From Streptomyces zagrosensis (GTDB lineage: Bacteria > Actinomycetota > Actinomycetes > Streptomycetales > Streptomycetaceae), in assembly GCF_014203645.1 (NCBI RefSeq), contig NZ_JACHJL010000008.1, positions 301,431-365,430 of the forward strand: a stretch of DNA of 64,000 nucleotides, in the 5' to 3' direction. The notes below the pieces were generated by a model that was not told where the DNA came from, searched no databases, and was given only the letters and a program-made list of their open reading frames with translations. This document shows, piece by piece, positions 42,901 through 55,500 of this stretch (positions are counted from its first letter, which is position 1; each line of letters opens with the position of its first letter). Both the position numbers and the translations under genes were made by a program.

Positions 42901-45900
42901 TCACTGTGTGTCTTGCTGCGTACGCAACACCTTGCTGAAGCTGCGTACCGTGGGGTTCTCGATCAGCACATCGGCGGGAAATCCGCCAAATCGGGCCCTG
43001 ACCTGGGCCATCATGCGAACGGCGGCGAGCGAGTGGCCGCCGAGGTCAAAGAAGCTGTCGTTGACCCCCAGCCCTTCCACACCGAGGATCTCGCCCCAGA
43101 TGTCGGCGAGTGCGGCCTCCTGGGCGGATGCCGGCGCCTCGTGGGGCACCAGCAGGTCGGGCCTGGGATACCGGGTGCGCGGCGGCTCGGGCGCGGTCTG
43201 GTTGAGCCGGGTCCACTGGTCGAATCGCTGCTCCAACGGCCCCGTTGAGATGGTGAGTTGACGCACCCGGCCGGCGACGGAAAGACAGCGTTCGAGGACC
43301 TGGCAGCCTTCGGCGGCGTCGTAGAAGTAATCCTTCATCGTGACGCCGAAGTCGCCGTGTGGGTCTTCGCCCATGTTCCAGGTGTCCCAGTTGACCGGCA
43401 GCCAGGCGCCGCGCGGCCCCAGTGCCCGGGCGTAGGCGTCCATGGCGGCATTGGCCGCGGCGTACGGCCCGTAGGCGACGCCGCCGAGCACTGCGGCCAA
43501 GGAGGACATGGTCAGTCGCAGGGGGGCCTCGGCTGGTTGGAGTAGTTCGTCCAGTACGCGCAGGCCGGTCACCTTGGAAGCGAAGTGCGCCTCGCACACC
43601 TCGCGACCGATGCCCGAGGTGAAGCCGAAGCTTTCCCTGCCCTGGGTGCCGGCGCCGTGGATCACCACGTCGATGGGTCCAAAGCGGGCCCGGGCGTCGG
43701 CCAACACCTCGGCCATCCGTGCCCGGTCCGCCACATCGGCCGCCGCCGCCATCACCTGCGCGCCACGTTCGCGCAGCTCAAGGATGCTACGGATGTGCGA
43801 GGCGGTCCGCTCTTGTGCGGGGTGCGCGGTCAGCCACTGCTGCCACTGCTCCTCGGGTGGCAGCGGCGTTCGCGCGGTGAGCACCAGGTTGCAGCGGGCT
43901 GCGGCGAAGTGCCGGGCCAGTTCGGTGCCGACCGTGCCGAGGCCGCCCGTGATCAGGACCGTCGAGCCGGGGGCGAACGGTCGGCGGCTGTCGGGGACGC
44001 GGCCTACCCGTACCGGGTCGAAGGACCGCACCCAACGGTCCTTGCCGCGTAGCGCGGCGGGCTCGGTGCTGTCGGTGCCCAGTTCGGCCAGGAGTTCATC
44101 GGCCAAGGCGGCACCGTCACCGCCGTACGCCTGGACGCAGCCTTGGGTGTCCAGGTCCAGGAGGTGGCAGGTGAGGTCGCCGTACTCCTGGTTGATCACG
44201 GGTTGCAGGCCGAGCAGGGTGGCCTGTTGCGGCTGGCGCAGATCCGCGCCGACCGCCTCGACGGCGCCTTCGGTGCACAGCAGCAGATCCACGGAGCCCG
44301 GGGTGCCGTCCTGGGAGAGCGCGCCCACCAGGGCGAGTACGGAGTAGAAGCCGAGCCGTTGCGCCTCGGCGAACCGCTCGTCGGGGGTGCCGTCGGGGCC
44401 CGCCTCCAGGCTCAGCGCATGCACCACGGCGCGGGGGCGCCCCAGTTCGCTGAGCGCGCGCTCGATGTCGGCCCGTGAGGTGGGGTCCACGTCGCGCACC
44501 CGCAGCCCCGGCGCCTTGGCGGCATCGGGCGTTCCCGCAACATCCACAGCATCGGCGCTGTCGGCAGCGTCGGTGTGTCCCGAGCCGCCCCGCGCGGCCG
44601 GGCGCAGCAGGACGACGTCGGCGCCGACCGCAGCGAGCCGCTGGGCGGCGGTGCGGCCGAGGCCGGTCCCGGCCATGACCCACCAGGGCCCGTGCTCGCG
44701 CAGGCGCTCAGCGTCCGTGCCGTAGGGCAGCGGTACGCAGCGCCACACCGGGTGGGTGAACCAGTCGTCCATGTCCGGTAGCCGGCCAGCCGGCCGCGCA
44801 CCGCCCGGCAGCGTGCCCGTGGCCGTCGTGGGGCCGGCCGGCTGGCCGGCAAAGCCTGCGGGGAGATCGCCCGGATCGAGGAAGTACCGCCGGCGCTCGA
44901 ACGGATAGGTCGGCAGCGGTACGCGGCGCCGCGTGCCCTCGTGCAGCGCGGACCAATCGACGTCGGCGCCGGCCAGCCAGTGCGTTGCCGCGGACTGCGG
45001 ATCGTCGGGCCGGTGCTGCTCGCCCGATGGGTTCACCGGGCCCGCGAGGTGGAGCCGCTGCGGATCACCCAGGGCGCGGACCGCGTCCGCGGTATCGGTG
45101 CACACCACGGCCATCCGGTGGGGGAATCCGGTGCGGCTGACCTGGAGGGTGTGCGCCACGTCGGCCAGGCTCACGCCGGGGTGCGTGGTGGCGCGCAGGT
45201 GTTGCCGCAACTGGTCTGTGGCCGCGTCCAGTGCGGCCCGGCTGCGGGCCGAGAGCACCAGCAGTTGGGGGCCTGCGGCGGCGGTGGGTGGGGGTGGGCT
45301 CGGCGCCTCTTCCAGGAGCACGTGCACATTGGTGCCGCCCGCGCCGAAGGAGTTGACACCGGCCCGGCGCGGGTGCGCCGGGCGCGGCCATGGCCGGTCC
45401 TCGCTCAGCACGGTGAACCGGTCGCCGGCCGCGGCCAGCGCCGCGTTGGGGGCCCGATAGCCCCTGGTGGCCGGGAGCGTGCGGTGGTGCAACGCAAGGG
45501 CGGCCTTCATCAGCCCGGCGACGCCAGAGGCTCGGTCCAGGTGCCCGATGTCTGGTTTGAGGGAGGACAGGACCCGGGGGGTTGCGGGCGCGGCGGGGTA
45601 GGCCCGGTCCACCGCGGCCAGTTCTATGGAGTCACCGAGCCGAGTGCCCGTGGCGTGGCACTCGATGTATTCCACGGTCGCGGGGTCCACATCGGCCACG
45701 GCCAGCGCGTACCGCATGACCGCGCTCTGACCGTCCACGCCGGGGGCGCTGTAACCGGCGCGTGCCGCCCCGTCGTTGTTGAGCGCGCTGCCAAGCAGGA
45801 CGGCCCAGATGTGGTCGCCGTCCTCCTCGGCGTCGGCGAGCCGCTTGAGGGCCACGATGCCCACCCCGTTGCCCATGACAGTGCCATCGGCGTCGGCGTC

Positions 45901-46599
45901 CAGGCTGCGCACGACGCCATCGGGCGAGGTGATCGACCCTTCTTCGAACCGGTAGCCCGAAGGCAGCGGATCGAAGATCGCCGCCCCGCCGGCCAGGGCC
46001 ACATCGCAATCGAAGGTCAGCAGGCTCTGCGCCGCCAGGTGCACCGCCACCAGCGAGGTGGAGCAGTTGGTCTGCACGCCGACGACCGGGCCTGTCAGCC
46101 CGAGCTTGTAGGCGACCACGGCGCACAGCGAGTCGGCGGTGGTGCCCATGCCGTACTGCTCAAGGGTGATGGTCGCCATCACCTCGGGGCGGATCAGCAC
46201 ATGCCGCATGCCGTACTGGCTCGGTGCGACGCCGCCGAAGACGCCGACCTTCCCCGGGGTGGCGTTGGGCCGGTAGCCGGCGCTCTCCAGCGCCTCCCAG
46301 GCGCACTCAAGGAACATGCGGTGCTGTGGGTCGGCGACTTCGGCCTCGCGCGGGCTGTAGCCGAAGAACGAGGCGTCGAACAGGTCCGTGTCCGCCAGTG
46401 GTGCGCCGCGGCGCACGTAGCGCGGGTCGGCCTGGGTGGCGGGCGGCACGCGGGCCGCGGTCAGTTCGTCCTGGGTGATGTCGCGGATGCCGCCCACTCC
46501 ATCGGTCAGGTTCCGCCAGAGTTGGCCCGTGCTGCCCGCGCCGGGGAAGCGTCCGGCCATCCCGATGACGGCCAGCCGGGACGCGTCGTCGTCGCTCAT
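42901..46599 (-). CDS. Type I PKS, one module KS-(no AT)-KR-ACP
   Basis: A 1232-aa single-module protein. KS spans 8-430 with Cys179 (QTNCSTSL), His315 in ECHATGTRLGD and His353 in LKPDIGHL, both variants of the usual EAHGTGT and KTNIGHL. The KS-AT linker follows (444-510) but the acyltransferase is missing: the chain jumps near residues 510-545 to the post-AT linker VPLPTYPFERRRYFLDP. KR covers 630-1130 (GGLGTVG 885-891, Ser1033, Tyr1046, Asn1050), and ACP 1155-1227 with Ser1190. No thioesterase. The acidic N-terminus MSDDDAS and ATGA overlap place it right after the second PKS. It is the last visible extension module. Confidence 0.93.
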   Translation of the reverse strand: MSDDDASRLAVIGMAGRFPGAGSTGQLWRNLTDGVGGIRDITQDELTAARVPPATQADPRYVRRGAPLADTDLFDASFFGYSPREAEVADPQHRMFLECAWEALESAGYRPNATPGKVGVFGGVAPSQYGMRHVLIRPEVMATITLEQYGMGTTADSLCAVVAYKLGLTGPVVGVQTNCSTSLVAVHLAAQSLLTFDCDVALAGGAAIFDPLPSGYRFEEGSITSPDGVVRSLDADADGTVMGNGVGIVALKRLADAEEDGDHIWAVLLGSALNNDGAARAGYSAPGVDGQSAVMRYALAVADVDPATVEYIECHATGTRLGDSIELAAVDRAYPAAPATPRVLSSLKPDIGHLDRASGVAGLMKAALALHHRTLPATRGYRAPNAALAAAGDRFTVLSEDRPWPRPAHPRRAGVNSFGAGGTNVHVLLEEAPSPPPPTAAAGPQLLVLSARSRAALDAATDQLRQHLRATTHPGVSLADVAHTLQVSRTGFPHRMAVVCTDTADAVRALGDPQRLHLAGPVNPSGEQHRPDDPQSAATHWLAGADVDWSALHEGTRRRVPLPTYPFERRRYFLDPGDLPAGFAGQPAGPTTATGTLPGGARPAGRLPDMDDWFTHPVWRCVPLPYGTDAERLREHGPWWVMAGTGLGRTAAQRLAAVGADVVLLRPAARGGSGHTDAADSADAVDVAGTPDAAKAPGLRVRDVDPTSRADIERALSELGRPRAVVHALSLEAGPDGTPDERFAEAQRLGFYSVLALVGALSQDGTPGSVDLLLCTEGAVEAVGADLRQPQQATLLGLQPVINQEYGDLTCHLLDLDTQGCVQAYGGDGAALADELLAELGTDSTEPAALRGKDRWVRSFDPVRVGRVPDSRRPFAPGSTVLITGGLGTVGTELARHFAAARCNLVLTARTPLPPEEQWQQWLTAHPAQERTASHIRSILELRERGAQVMAAAADVADRARMAEVLADARARFGPIDVVIHGAGTQGRESFGFTSGIGREVCEAHFASKVTGLRVLDELLQPAEAPLRLTMSSLAAVLGGVAYGPYAAANAAMDAYARALGPRGAWLPVNWDTWNMGEDPHGDFGVTMKDYFYDAAEGCQVLERCLSVAGRVRQLTISTGPLEQRFDQWTRLNQTAPEPPRTRYPRPDLLVPHEAPASAQEAALADIWGEILGVEGLGVNDSFFDLGGHSLAAVRMMAQVRARFGGFPADVLIENPTVRSFSKVLRTQQDTQ
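44967..45072 (-). other. Excision point of the missing AT domain
   Basis: The codons for residues 510-545 of the third PKS join the KS-AT linker directly to the post-AT linker, leaving about 35 residues where some 300 are expected. Both flanks are intact, so the loss was clean and in frame. Confidence 0.8.
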
Positions 46600-49500
46600 G
46601 AGCCCTCCGTTTCCCGCTTCTTGCCGCGCCGCAGGCTGCGCTTGCGGCGATCGCTTCGGTCTCGGTCGGCGGCCGTGGTGGTGGCGTCTTGTGGCCCATC
46701 CGCGGCGGCGTTGTCAGCGTGTTCGCCGGTATCGGCGTTGCTCGCGCTGTCTGTGTTGCTGGCGCTGTCTGTGTTGCTGGCTTTGTCGGCCAGGAGTTTC
46801 GCGAGCCTGGCGACCGTGGGTGCCTCGTACAGCACGTGCGGCGCGAGTTCGTCGATGGACAGTCGCCGCCGGATGCGGGCCATCACCTCCATGCCGATCA
46901 GGGAGCTGCCGCCCAGGTCGAAGAAGCTGTCGTCGGCCCCGATCTCGCTCAGCCCGAGCAGGTCGGACCACACGTCGGCGATGACGTGCTGTACGTCGCC
47001 GGATGGCGGCACGAACGCGGTGACCAGTTCGGGTCGGGGGTGCCGGGTGCCCTCTTGCGGTCCGGCGTTACGCCCGCCGCCGACCAACTCGACGGTGAAG
47101 TTTCGACTCAGCCGCTCCATCCGGGAGAAGTCCTGGGTGTTGACCACGACGTAGGGCTGGTCTTGGCCGAGGACTCGCAGCAGGGCGCGCCAGCCGGCTT
47201 CGAACCCGATGCCGAACTGTTGCCGGTTGCTGCGGAAGAAGTCCTGGACTTCCACGTCGTATCCGGCGAGCCCGGCCTCCCAGGCGTTCCACTGCCACTC
47301 GCCCCAGCCGATCGTCAGGGTCCGGCGCTCTTCGCCGCGGGCCGTGGCGGCCTCCGCGTACGCGTCGAGGAAGGAGTTTGCGGCGCTGTAGTCAACCTGG
47401 CCCGGTCCGCCGCCGGTCGCTGAGGTGATGGAGGAGAACAGCAGGAGGAAGTCGATCGGCAGCCCGTCGAGTGCCTGCTCAAGGGCCAGGGTGCCGCCGG
47501 TCTTGGGCGCCATGACCTTGCGCATCTCGGCGGTGGTCTTGAACTGCATGAGCCCGATGCCGGGCAGGCCCGCGGTGTGCAGGACGCCGTGCAGCGCGCC
47601 GAACCGGTCAAGGGCGGTGCGTACGGCGTTGGCCGCGTCGGCGGGCACGCTCACATCTCCGGTGACGATCGCCACCTCGGAGCCGAGTTCCTCCAGGTGG
47701 AGCACCCCGGTCAGGCGGCGGCGCACCTCGTCGCTGATGGCCGGGTCGGCCAGTGCGGCCTGCCAGGTGTCGCGTGGTGGCAGTCCGGTGCGGCCGAACA
47801 GCACGAGTTTCGCCCGGCAGTCGCGTGCGAGGCGCTCGGCCATGGCCAGGCCGATGCCGCCCAGGCCGCCGGTGACGAGGTAGACGCCGCCCTCGCGTAG
47901 CGGTCCCGTGCCGGCTTGGCTCGTATCGGCGTCGTCGGCCGGGGCCGGGTAGCCGGGCAGCGTCTCGTAGTCGGGCAGCCAGCGTCTGCCGTTGCGCAGC
48001 GCTACGACGGGTTCACGGTCGCCGTCACCGAGTTCGGCGGCGATCTGGCCGGCCAGCGGGCCGGCGTTGCCCGGGTGTACCGGGTCGATGTCGATGAGTC
48101 GGCACGATACGTCCGTGTACTCCAGCGGGATGCCGCGCACCGGGCCGCTGACCGTGCTCAGTTCGGGGCGTACCCGCTCGGCTCCGGTCACCGCGCGCGA
48201 TCCGCAGGTGACGACGTCGAGCGACCACTTTTCGGCGCCGACGTCGCTGGCCGCGGTGGCGAGTCCGACCAGGGTGTCCGCTCCGTACACCAGCGCCGTT
48301 TCTACCTCTTCGGCGCCTGGCACCGGCCGCCCCGCGTCGGGGAGGCCGAGTGTCCATAGGTGGACGATCCGGTCGGGTAGCCCGTCCTCGTCCCGCAGGC
48401 GGCGCATCAGTTCGCGAAGTTGCGCTGCGTCGCCCGCACGGACCCGGTACTCCCCTGCGCTCCCCTCGAACCCTTCGGAACCCTCAGCGGGCCGTACGAG
48501 GACGACGCTGCCGCCGGCGTCCGTGAGCCGGCGCACGAGCGGCTGGCACACGGCGTCGGCCGCCCCGGTGTCGGTGAGGATCAGCCAACGGCCCAGTGGC
48601 AGCCGCCCGCCGCGCGGGGCCGTCTGCCGCCACACCAGGGCGTGCAGCCAGTCCTCTTCGGGCAGCAGCGGCAGCGGGGCCCGCTTCACATCATCGAGCG
48701 TCACATTCGTGAGGTCTGGTTCGGGTGCGGCCGATCCGGCGGCCCGCCGGGTCACGGCCGGGTCCAGCCAATACTCCTGGCGTTGGAAGGGATAGCTGGG
48801 CAGTGGAATCCGGTGGGGGGAGCGGCCGGCCTGGTAGGCGACCCAGTCCACGTCGGTGCCCACCAGCCACAGCCTGGCGAGGGATTCGGTGACCACCTGG
48901 TCGTCGGGGCGCGGATCGGCCGCGGCAGGCAGCGTCGGCACCACCAGCGGCCAGCGCTCACGGGGGCAGCTTGGGTGGACGCGGACCATGGCGCCCAGCG
49001 ACTGGCCGGGGCCGACCTCAAGGAGCACTGAGTCCGGCTCGGCCAGCAGCTGGGCCACGCCATCGGCGAACCGTACGGTGGAGCACATGTGTTGGGCCCA
49101 GTAGGCGGGGTCGGTCACCAGCTCGGCGGTGGCGAGGGTGCCGGTCAGGTTGGATACGTACGGCCGCTCGGGCGCGTGGAGTTGCACTTCAGCGGTGATC
49201 CAGGCGGTGAGTTCGGCGCGGATCGGCTCCAACATGCGGGTGTGGAAGGCGTGCGTGGTGGCAAGCCGTCTGCCGGGTAGCCCGGCCGCCTCAAGCCGGG
49301 CGGCGAAGGCGTCGATGGCCTCGCTGTCGCCACCGACCACGGTCAGCTCGGGGCCGTTGATCACCGCGATGTCCAGGCCCAGGTCCGCCAGGTTGCCGAA
49401 GCGGGCGTTGAGTTGCTCGGGCGACAGCGGCAGGGACAACATCGCCCCGGCAGGCAGCCGCGAGATCAGCTCGGCCCGGTGGGCGACCAGCCGTAGGGCA

Positions 49501-52500
49501 TCGGGCAGCGAGAGGACTCCGGCCAGGCAGGCGGCAACGTACTCACCCAGGCTGTAGCCGAGCATCGTCGCCGGCTGTACGCCCCAGTTCAGCAGGGAGC
49601 AGGCCAACGCGTAGTCGACGATGAACGCGGCGGGTTGCGCCAGTTCGGTACGGGCCAACTCGGCGGTAGCCGCCTCTTCGGCCGCGCTACCAGCGCCGCC
49701 ACGGCCGAGCATCGCCGACAGCAGTGCGCCGTCGTCCTGCGGCCGGTCACGCGCCATGGTCAGCAAGCGCACGATGGTGGCACCGCGCTCGCCGAGGAGC
49801 GCCGCGCACTCCTCGACCGTGGCGCGGAACTCCGGTTCGCGGCGGAAGAGTTCGCCGATCATGCCGGGGTACTGCTCGCCGACACCGGCGAACAGGAAGT
49901 CCACTGGCCGCTCCGACGCCGCATCGACCCGGTGCAGCAGGCCATCGACGCTGCCGGGCGCGCCGTCGCCGTCCGCCCCTGCGCACAGGGCGTCGGTCGA
50001 TCCGGCGACCAGGACCCGGCGGTGCTCGAACCGCTCACGTCCGGCTTGCAGCGTGTACGCGACGTCCAGCGGCTCCGCTGCCCGCTCGTCTTGCAGATGT
50101 GCTCCGAGCCGGGTGACGGCCTGGTTGGCGGCGTGCTCGGTGCGTGCGGAGACCGGGAAGATCTCGTATCGGCGGCTGGGCCCGTGCGGTGCCGGGGGCG
50201 CCTGCTCGGGCGGTTCCTCGACCACGACGTGCACATTGGTGCCGCCCATGCCCAGGGAGTTGACGCCGGCGATGCGCTTGCGGCCGTCCGTGACGTGCCA
50301 GGGCGTCAGCTCGGTGTTGACGAAGAAGGGACCGGACGCGAAGTCGATCTCGGGGTTGGGCTCGGCGAAGTTCAGACTCGGTGGGATCTGTCGGTTCTTC
50401 AGCGCCAGGACGGTCTTGATCAGACCGCTGGCACCGGCCGCGGCCCCCAGGTGCCCGATGTTGGTCTTCACCGAGCCGATCGGGCAGTACTGCTTTCGTG
50501 CGGTGTCTCCAAACGCCCTGGTGAGCGCGGTGACCTCGATGGGGTCGCCCAGTTCGGTGGCGGTGCCGTGCGCCTCGATGTAACCGATGTCCTCGCTGGT
50601 GACGCCGGCCGCTGCCATGGCGTCGGTCACGACGGTGGCCTGTCCGACGACGCTGGGCGCCGTGTAGCCGACTTTCAGCGAGCCGTCGTTGTTGATCGCG
50701 GAGCCCCTGATGACCGCGTGCACGGTGTCGCCATCGGCGAGCGCGTCCTCCAACCGCTTGAGCAGCAGCACTCCGACGCCATCGCCGAACAGGGTGCCCT
50801 TGGCCCGCGCGTCGAAGGTCCACACGCGCCCATCGGGTGACTCCATGCCGCCCGGGACGTACAGGTGCCCCACGCGGTCGGGTACGTGGATGCCGGCGCC
50901 GCCCGCCATGGCCATCTCGCACTCGCCGTGGCGCAGGCTCTGGCAGGCCAGGTGGGTGGCGACCAGGGCGGTGGAGCAAAACGTCTGCACCGACAGGCTG
51001 GGGCCGGTCAGCCCGAGCTTGTAGGAGACCCCGGTGGCCAGCGAGTCCTTGTCGTTACCGATGATGGTGCTGTAGAGGTCTGCCTCGCCGGCGTCGGCTA
51101 GGCCGGCTGCCTGGAGCATGAGGTACGTACTGAGGTTGGAGCCGGCGAACACGCCAACGCGCCCGCGCCCGCGGGCGGCACCGTAGCCGCCGTGTTCCAG
51201 CGCCTCCCAGGAGCACTCCAGGAACAGGCGGTGCTGTGGGTCGGCGGTTGCGGCGTCGCGCGGGCTGTAGCCGAAGAACGAGGCGTCGAAGGAGCGGATG
51301 TCGTCGAGCACCGGGCGAGCCGGTACGTAGTTCGGGTCGCGCACCAGTTCCGGGGCGAGCCCTGAGGCGAGCAACTCTTCTTCGGTGAAGCGGGTGACGG
51401 ACTCCACGCCGTTGCTGAGGTTGTCCCAGAAGGTGCCGATATCGGCTGCTCCGGGGAAGCGGCCGGCCATGCCGATGACGGCGATGCGGTCATCGAATTG
51501 CGCGGGCCGTGGGCCGGCGGCTCGGGCCGTGGCGCGGGCCGGTTGCTGCGTCACCTTCGGCGCGGTGGCTTCCTTGCCCGTGCCGCGCAGGCTGTCGATC
51601 ATCTCGGCCATGGCGTGCACGGTGGGCGCCTCGAACAGCGTCACCGGGGAGACGGCCACGCCGAACTCCTTGCGGATTTGCTTGACGAGTTGGAGCACCA
51701 TCAAGGAGGTGCCGCCCAGGTCGGAGAAGTTGTCGCGGGCACCGATGCCCTCAACGCCGAGTAGATCGCCCCACAGGCGGGCCAGTTTGCGCTGCTGCTG
51801 ACCGGCCGGCGGCACAAACTGCTGGGCCAGCTCGGGCCGGGCGAACCGGCCGCGGGCCGCTGTCTTGGCCGGCTCGGGAGCGGCGCGCCGCTCGACCCAC
51901 TGGATGAGCCGCGCGGGCAGGTCCCCGGCGCTGACGAGGGTACGCGGCAGTGGGCGGGCCAGGACCTGATCGAGGGCGTCCAGGGCCTGCCGTTCGGTGA
52001 GCGAATACTGGGCCAGCGAGGCCCCGAACGACTGGCCGCTGATGCTCGCGGCGGTGGAGGGCCAGGTGTCCCAGTTGACGGCCAGCCAGCGGGTGGCGTC
52101 GTCCCGGTGCCGCTCCACGAGCGCGTCCAGGAAGGAGTTGGCGGCGGTGTAGCTGCCGAACCCGACGCCGCCAAGGACGGTGGACATCGAGGAGAACAGC
52201 AGGCAGAAGTCGGCGGGTACGTCGCGTAGCACACGCTCAAGGGCGAGCGCCCCGTCGATCTTCGCGTGGAAGTGGGCGTCGCGCTCCTGCGGGCCAAGGC
52301 CGGACAACGGACTCAGGGCCTGCGGGTCGGTGATCGCGGCGAGATGGATCACTCCGTCCAGGCGGCCGTGTCGCTCGACAACGTCCGCGACCACTTCGCG
52401 CAGTCGCGTCTCATCGGTGACGTCGGCGGCCACCGCCTCTACCTGAACACCCTCGTCGGCCAGCCGCAGCAGGGCCGTAAGCCGGTTGCGCAGCGCCGCA

Positions 52501-55500
52501 TCCGATGTGTCATCGGCCGCGATGCGCCGCCAGTTCGCGCGGGGCGGCAGGTCTCGCCGGCCCGTGAGGACGAGCCGTGCGCCGAGGGTGCGCCCGAAGT
52601 GCTCCGCCAGGAGGAGGCCCACCGGGCCGAGCCCACCGGTGATCAGATACACGCCGCCTTCGCGGGGTGTCACAGGGGCCGGGGCCTGCTGCTCCGCTGC
52701 GGGTACGTATTCCAGGGCCAGCCGGGTGCCGGCGCGCAGTGCGAGCACATGCTCCCCGCCGGCCGCGCGATCGGCGGCGGTCGCGGTGGCATCGGCGTCG
52801 GCGTCGCGTAGAAGTTCCCCGTACAGGGCCTTGGCGACGGTGACCGGTGTGTCGGCTGCGCTCTCCTCGCCGGCCGCTGCGGGCGCTGTGGCCAGCGCGA
52901 CGTCCAGGGTGCGGACCTGGAGGGAGGCGTACTCCTGGGGTGCGACCAGGCAGGGTCCGAACGCGGTGGCGCGCTCGGGGGCCGGTCGGTCGCCGTCGAG
53001 TACGGCGCGCGCCGACTCGGTGGCCACGAGCAAGGACACCGTGCCGGGCAGCTCCGCGTCGCCGAGCGCGGCCGTCAGTGCCCGCAGGCTGTCAAAGCCC
53101 AACTCCCGTGCACAGTACGGGTCTTCGGGAGTCAGGGCGCTGTCGAGACCCCAGAGGTGGACGACGGTGCGGGGCGCGGGGCAGGTGGCGAGGAGATGCT
53201 GGTAGTCGTCTTGTTCGCCGGGGCGCACGGTCCGGCTGTCGTCGGCGTCGCGTACGCCGGCCGGGCGTATGAGTACGTACTCCTGCCGCCCGGCCGTGAG
53301 GCGTTCGACGAGCGCATCGGCGACCCCGCGCTCGTCAGCGAAGATCCACACGGGCGCGGTGGGCGCTGCCGATGCCGTGTTGCGCGGCAGTGGGCGTTCG
53401 CTCCAGCGCGGTACGAACAGGCCGCGGGCCGCGCGTTCGTCGGCTGAGCCGGATGGCTCCGCCGCCTCGGATGCCCGCGCCGGTAGGGCCGGTGGGGCCG
53501 CGGCTGCCAGCTTGGGCAGGTCGGTTGGCGTGGGCGCGTGCGGTGTGGGAGCGGTCAGGGGCGGTGCGGTCGGGGACGCGTCGATCCAGTAGCGCTCGTG
53601 CTGGAACGGGTAGTGGGGTGCGGAGACCTTACGGGGGTTTCTGCCGTCGTGGTAGGCATGCCAGTCGATCTCGGCGCCGGCCAGCCACAGCTGTGCCAAG
53701 GTCGCGCTGAGCACCGCTTCGTCCGTGGTCGGATCGGCCTGTGCGGGCAGTGTCGGGAGCAGCAGCGGCCAGCGGTCCGGCGTGCAGTCGGGGTGGTTGC
53801 GTGCCATGGCGCCCAGCGACTGGCCGGGGCCCAGCTCAAGGAGCACGTCGTCGCCCGCGGCAAACAGGTGTGTGAGCATGTCGGAGAACCGCACGGTGCC
53901 GCACATGTGATCGGCCCAGTAGCCGGGGTCGCGGAGTTGCTGCTCGGTGATGGGCGCACCGGTCACGTTGGACAGGTAGGGGATGGTCGGCGCCTGGGGG
54001 TGTAGCTCCGAGCGTGCCCAGGTGGTGAGTTCGGCCGCGATGGGGCGCAGCGTCGCGGAGTGGAAGGCGTGCGTGGTGCGCAGGGACCGGCTGGGGACGT
54101 CCGCATCGGCCAGCCGGGCGGACAGTGCCGAAACCGCGTCGACGGGGCCGGACAAGACGGTGAATCCGGGGCCGTTGATCGCGGCGACGTCCACGCCGGC
54201 TGCCGACAACGGGCCGAATGTGGCGTTGAGTTCGGCAACCGACAGCGGAACGGCCGTCATGGCGCCCGGCGGCAGGCCCGCGATCAGCTGTGCCCGGTAC
54301 GCGGTCAGCGACGCGGCCTCGGGCAGGGACAGGGCGCCCGCCAGGCAGGCCGCCGCGAACTCGCCGACGCTGTAGCCGAGGAGCAGCCGGGGCTGTACGC
54401 CCCAGGACATCAGCAGCTTGCCGAGCGCGTAGTCGGCGGCGAACATCGCCGGCTGGATGATCTCGGTGGCGGCTCCCCCGTCGTCGATGCCGCTGTGCTC
54501 CGTACGGCCCAGCAGGTGCGCGAGGTCGGGGGCGCCTGCCTCGCGCTCGCCGAGGAAGATCTCCACCGGGTTGGTGCCGAGCCGCTCGTCGAAAATGGTG
54601 GCGCAGGCGTCGATCGCCGCCCGGAACACCGGTTCCGTGCGGTAGAGGCCACCGATCATGCCCCGGTAGTGCTCGCCGACGCCGGCCAGCAGGAAGCCCA
54701 CCGGCCTGCGGGCCGCGTCGCGGCGGGCGAAGACGCGGTGGTCGGCTTCCTTGCCGAGAGCCGACAGCGCGTCCGTGCGGGAGGAGACGACGGCGGCCCT
54801 GCGGTGCTCGAAGACCGCGCGGCCGGTTTGGAGGGAGTACGCGAGGTCGGCGATGCCCGCATCGCTGCGTGCCCCATCCGCGAGATCATCGCCCGTCTTC
54901 GGATGTGCGCCGCTGCGGTGCTCGTCGCGCTCGGTGTGCGCCCGCAGTCGGCCGGTCAGCTCGTCGGCCGCGTCGGCCGTGCGCGCCGACCAGATGAGCA
55001 CCTGGTGCTCGCGCGGGCTTGGCCGGTGTGCGGAGTCGGGAGCCGCGGCCTCCTCCAGTACGACATGGGCGTTGGTGCCTCCCATGCCGAAGGCGCTGAC
55101 ACCGGCCCGGCGGGTCCGCTCGCCGCGCGGCCAGGGGCGCAGGTCGGTCACCACCTCCAACCGATCTGCGGAGTGCAGGAGTTGCGGGTTGGGGCGCTCG
55201 TAGTTGATGGTCGGCGGGATCTCCTCGTGGTGCAGCGCAAGCGCGGTCTTGATCAGCCCGGTCACGCCGGCCGCACGGTCGAGGTGGCCGAGGTTGGTCT
55301 TTACCGAGCCGATCGCGCAGCGAGTGACGCCCTCGACGTCGAAGACGTGTTGCAGGGCGCTGATCTCGATGGCGTCACCGAGCCCGGTGCCGGTGCCGTG
55401 GGCTTCCACGTAGTCGATATCGCCGGCGGACAGGCCGGCGCTGGCCAGCGCCTCCGCCATCGCGGCGGACTGGCCGCGTACGCCGGGAGCGGTGAACCCG

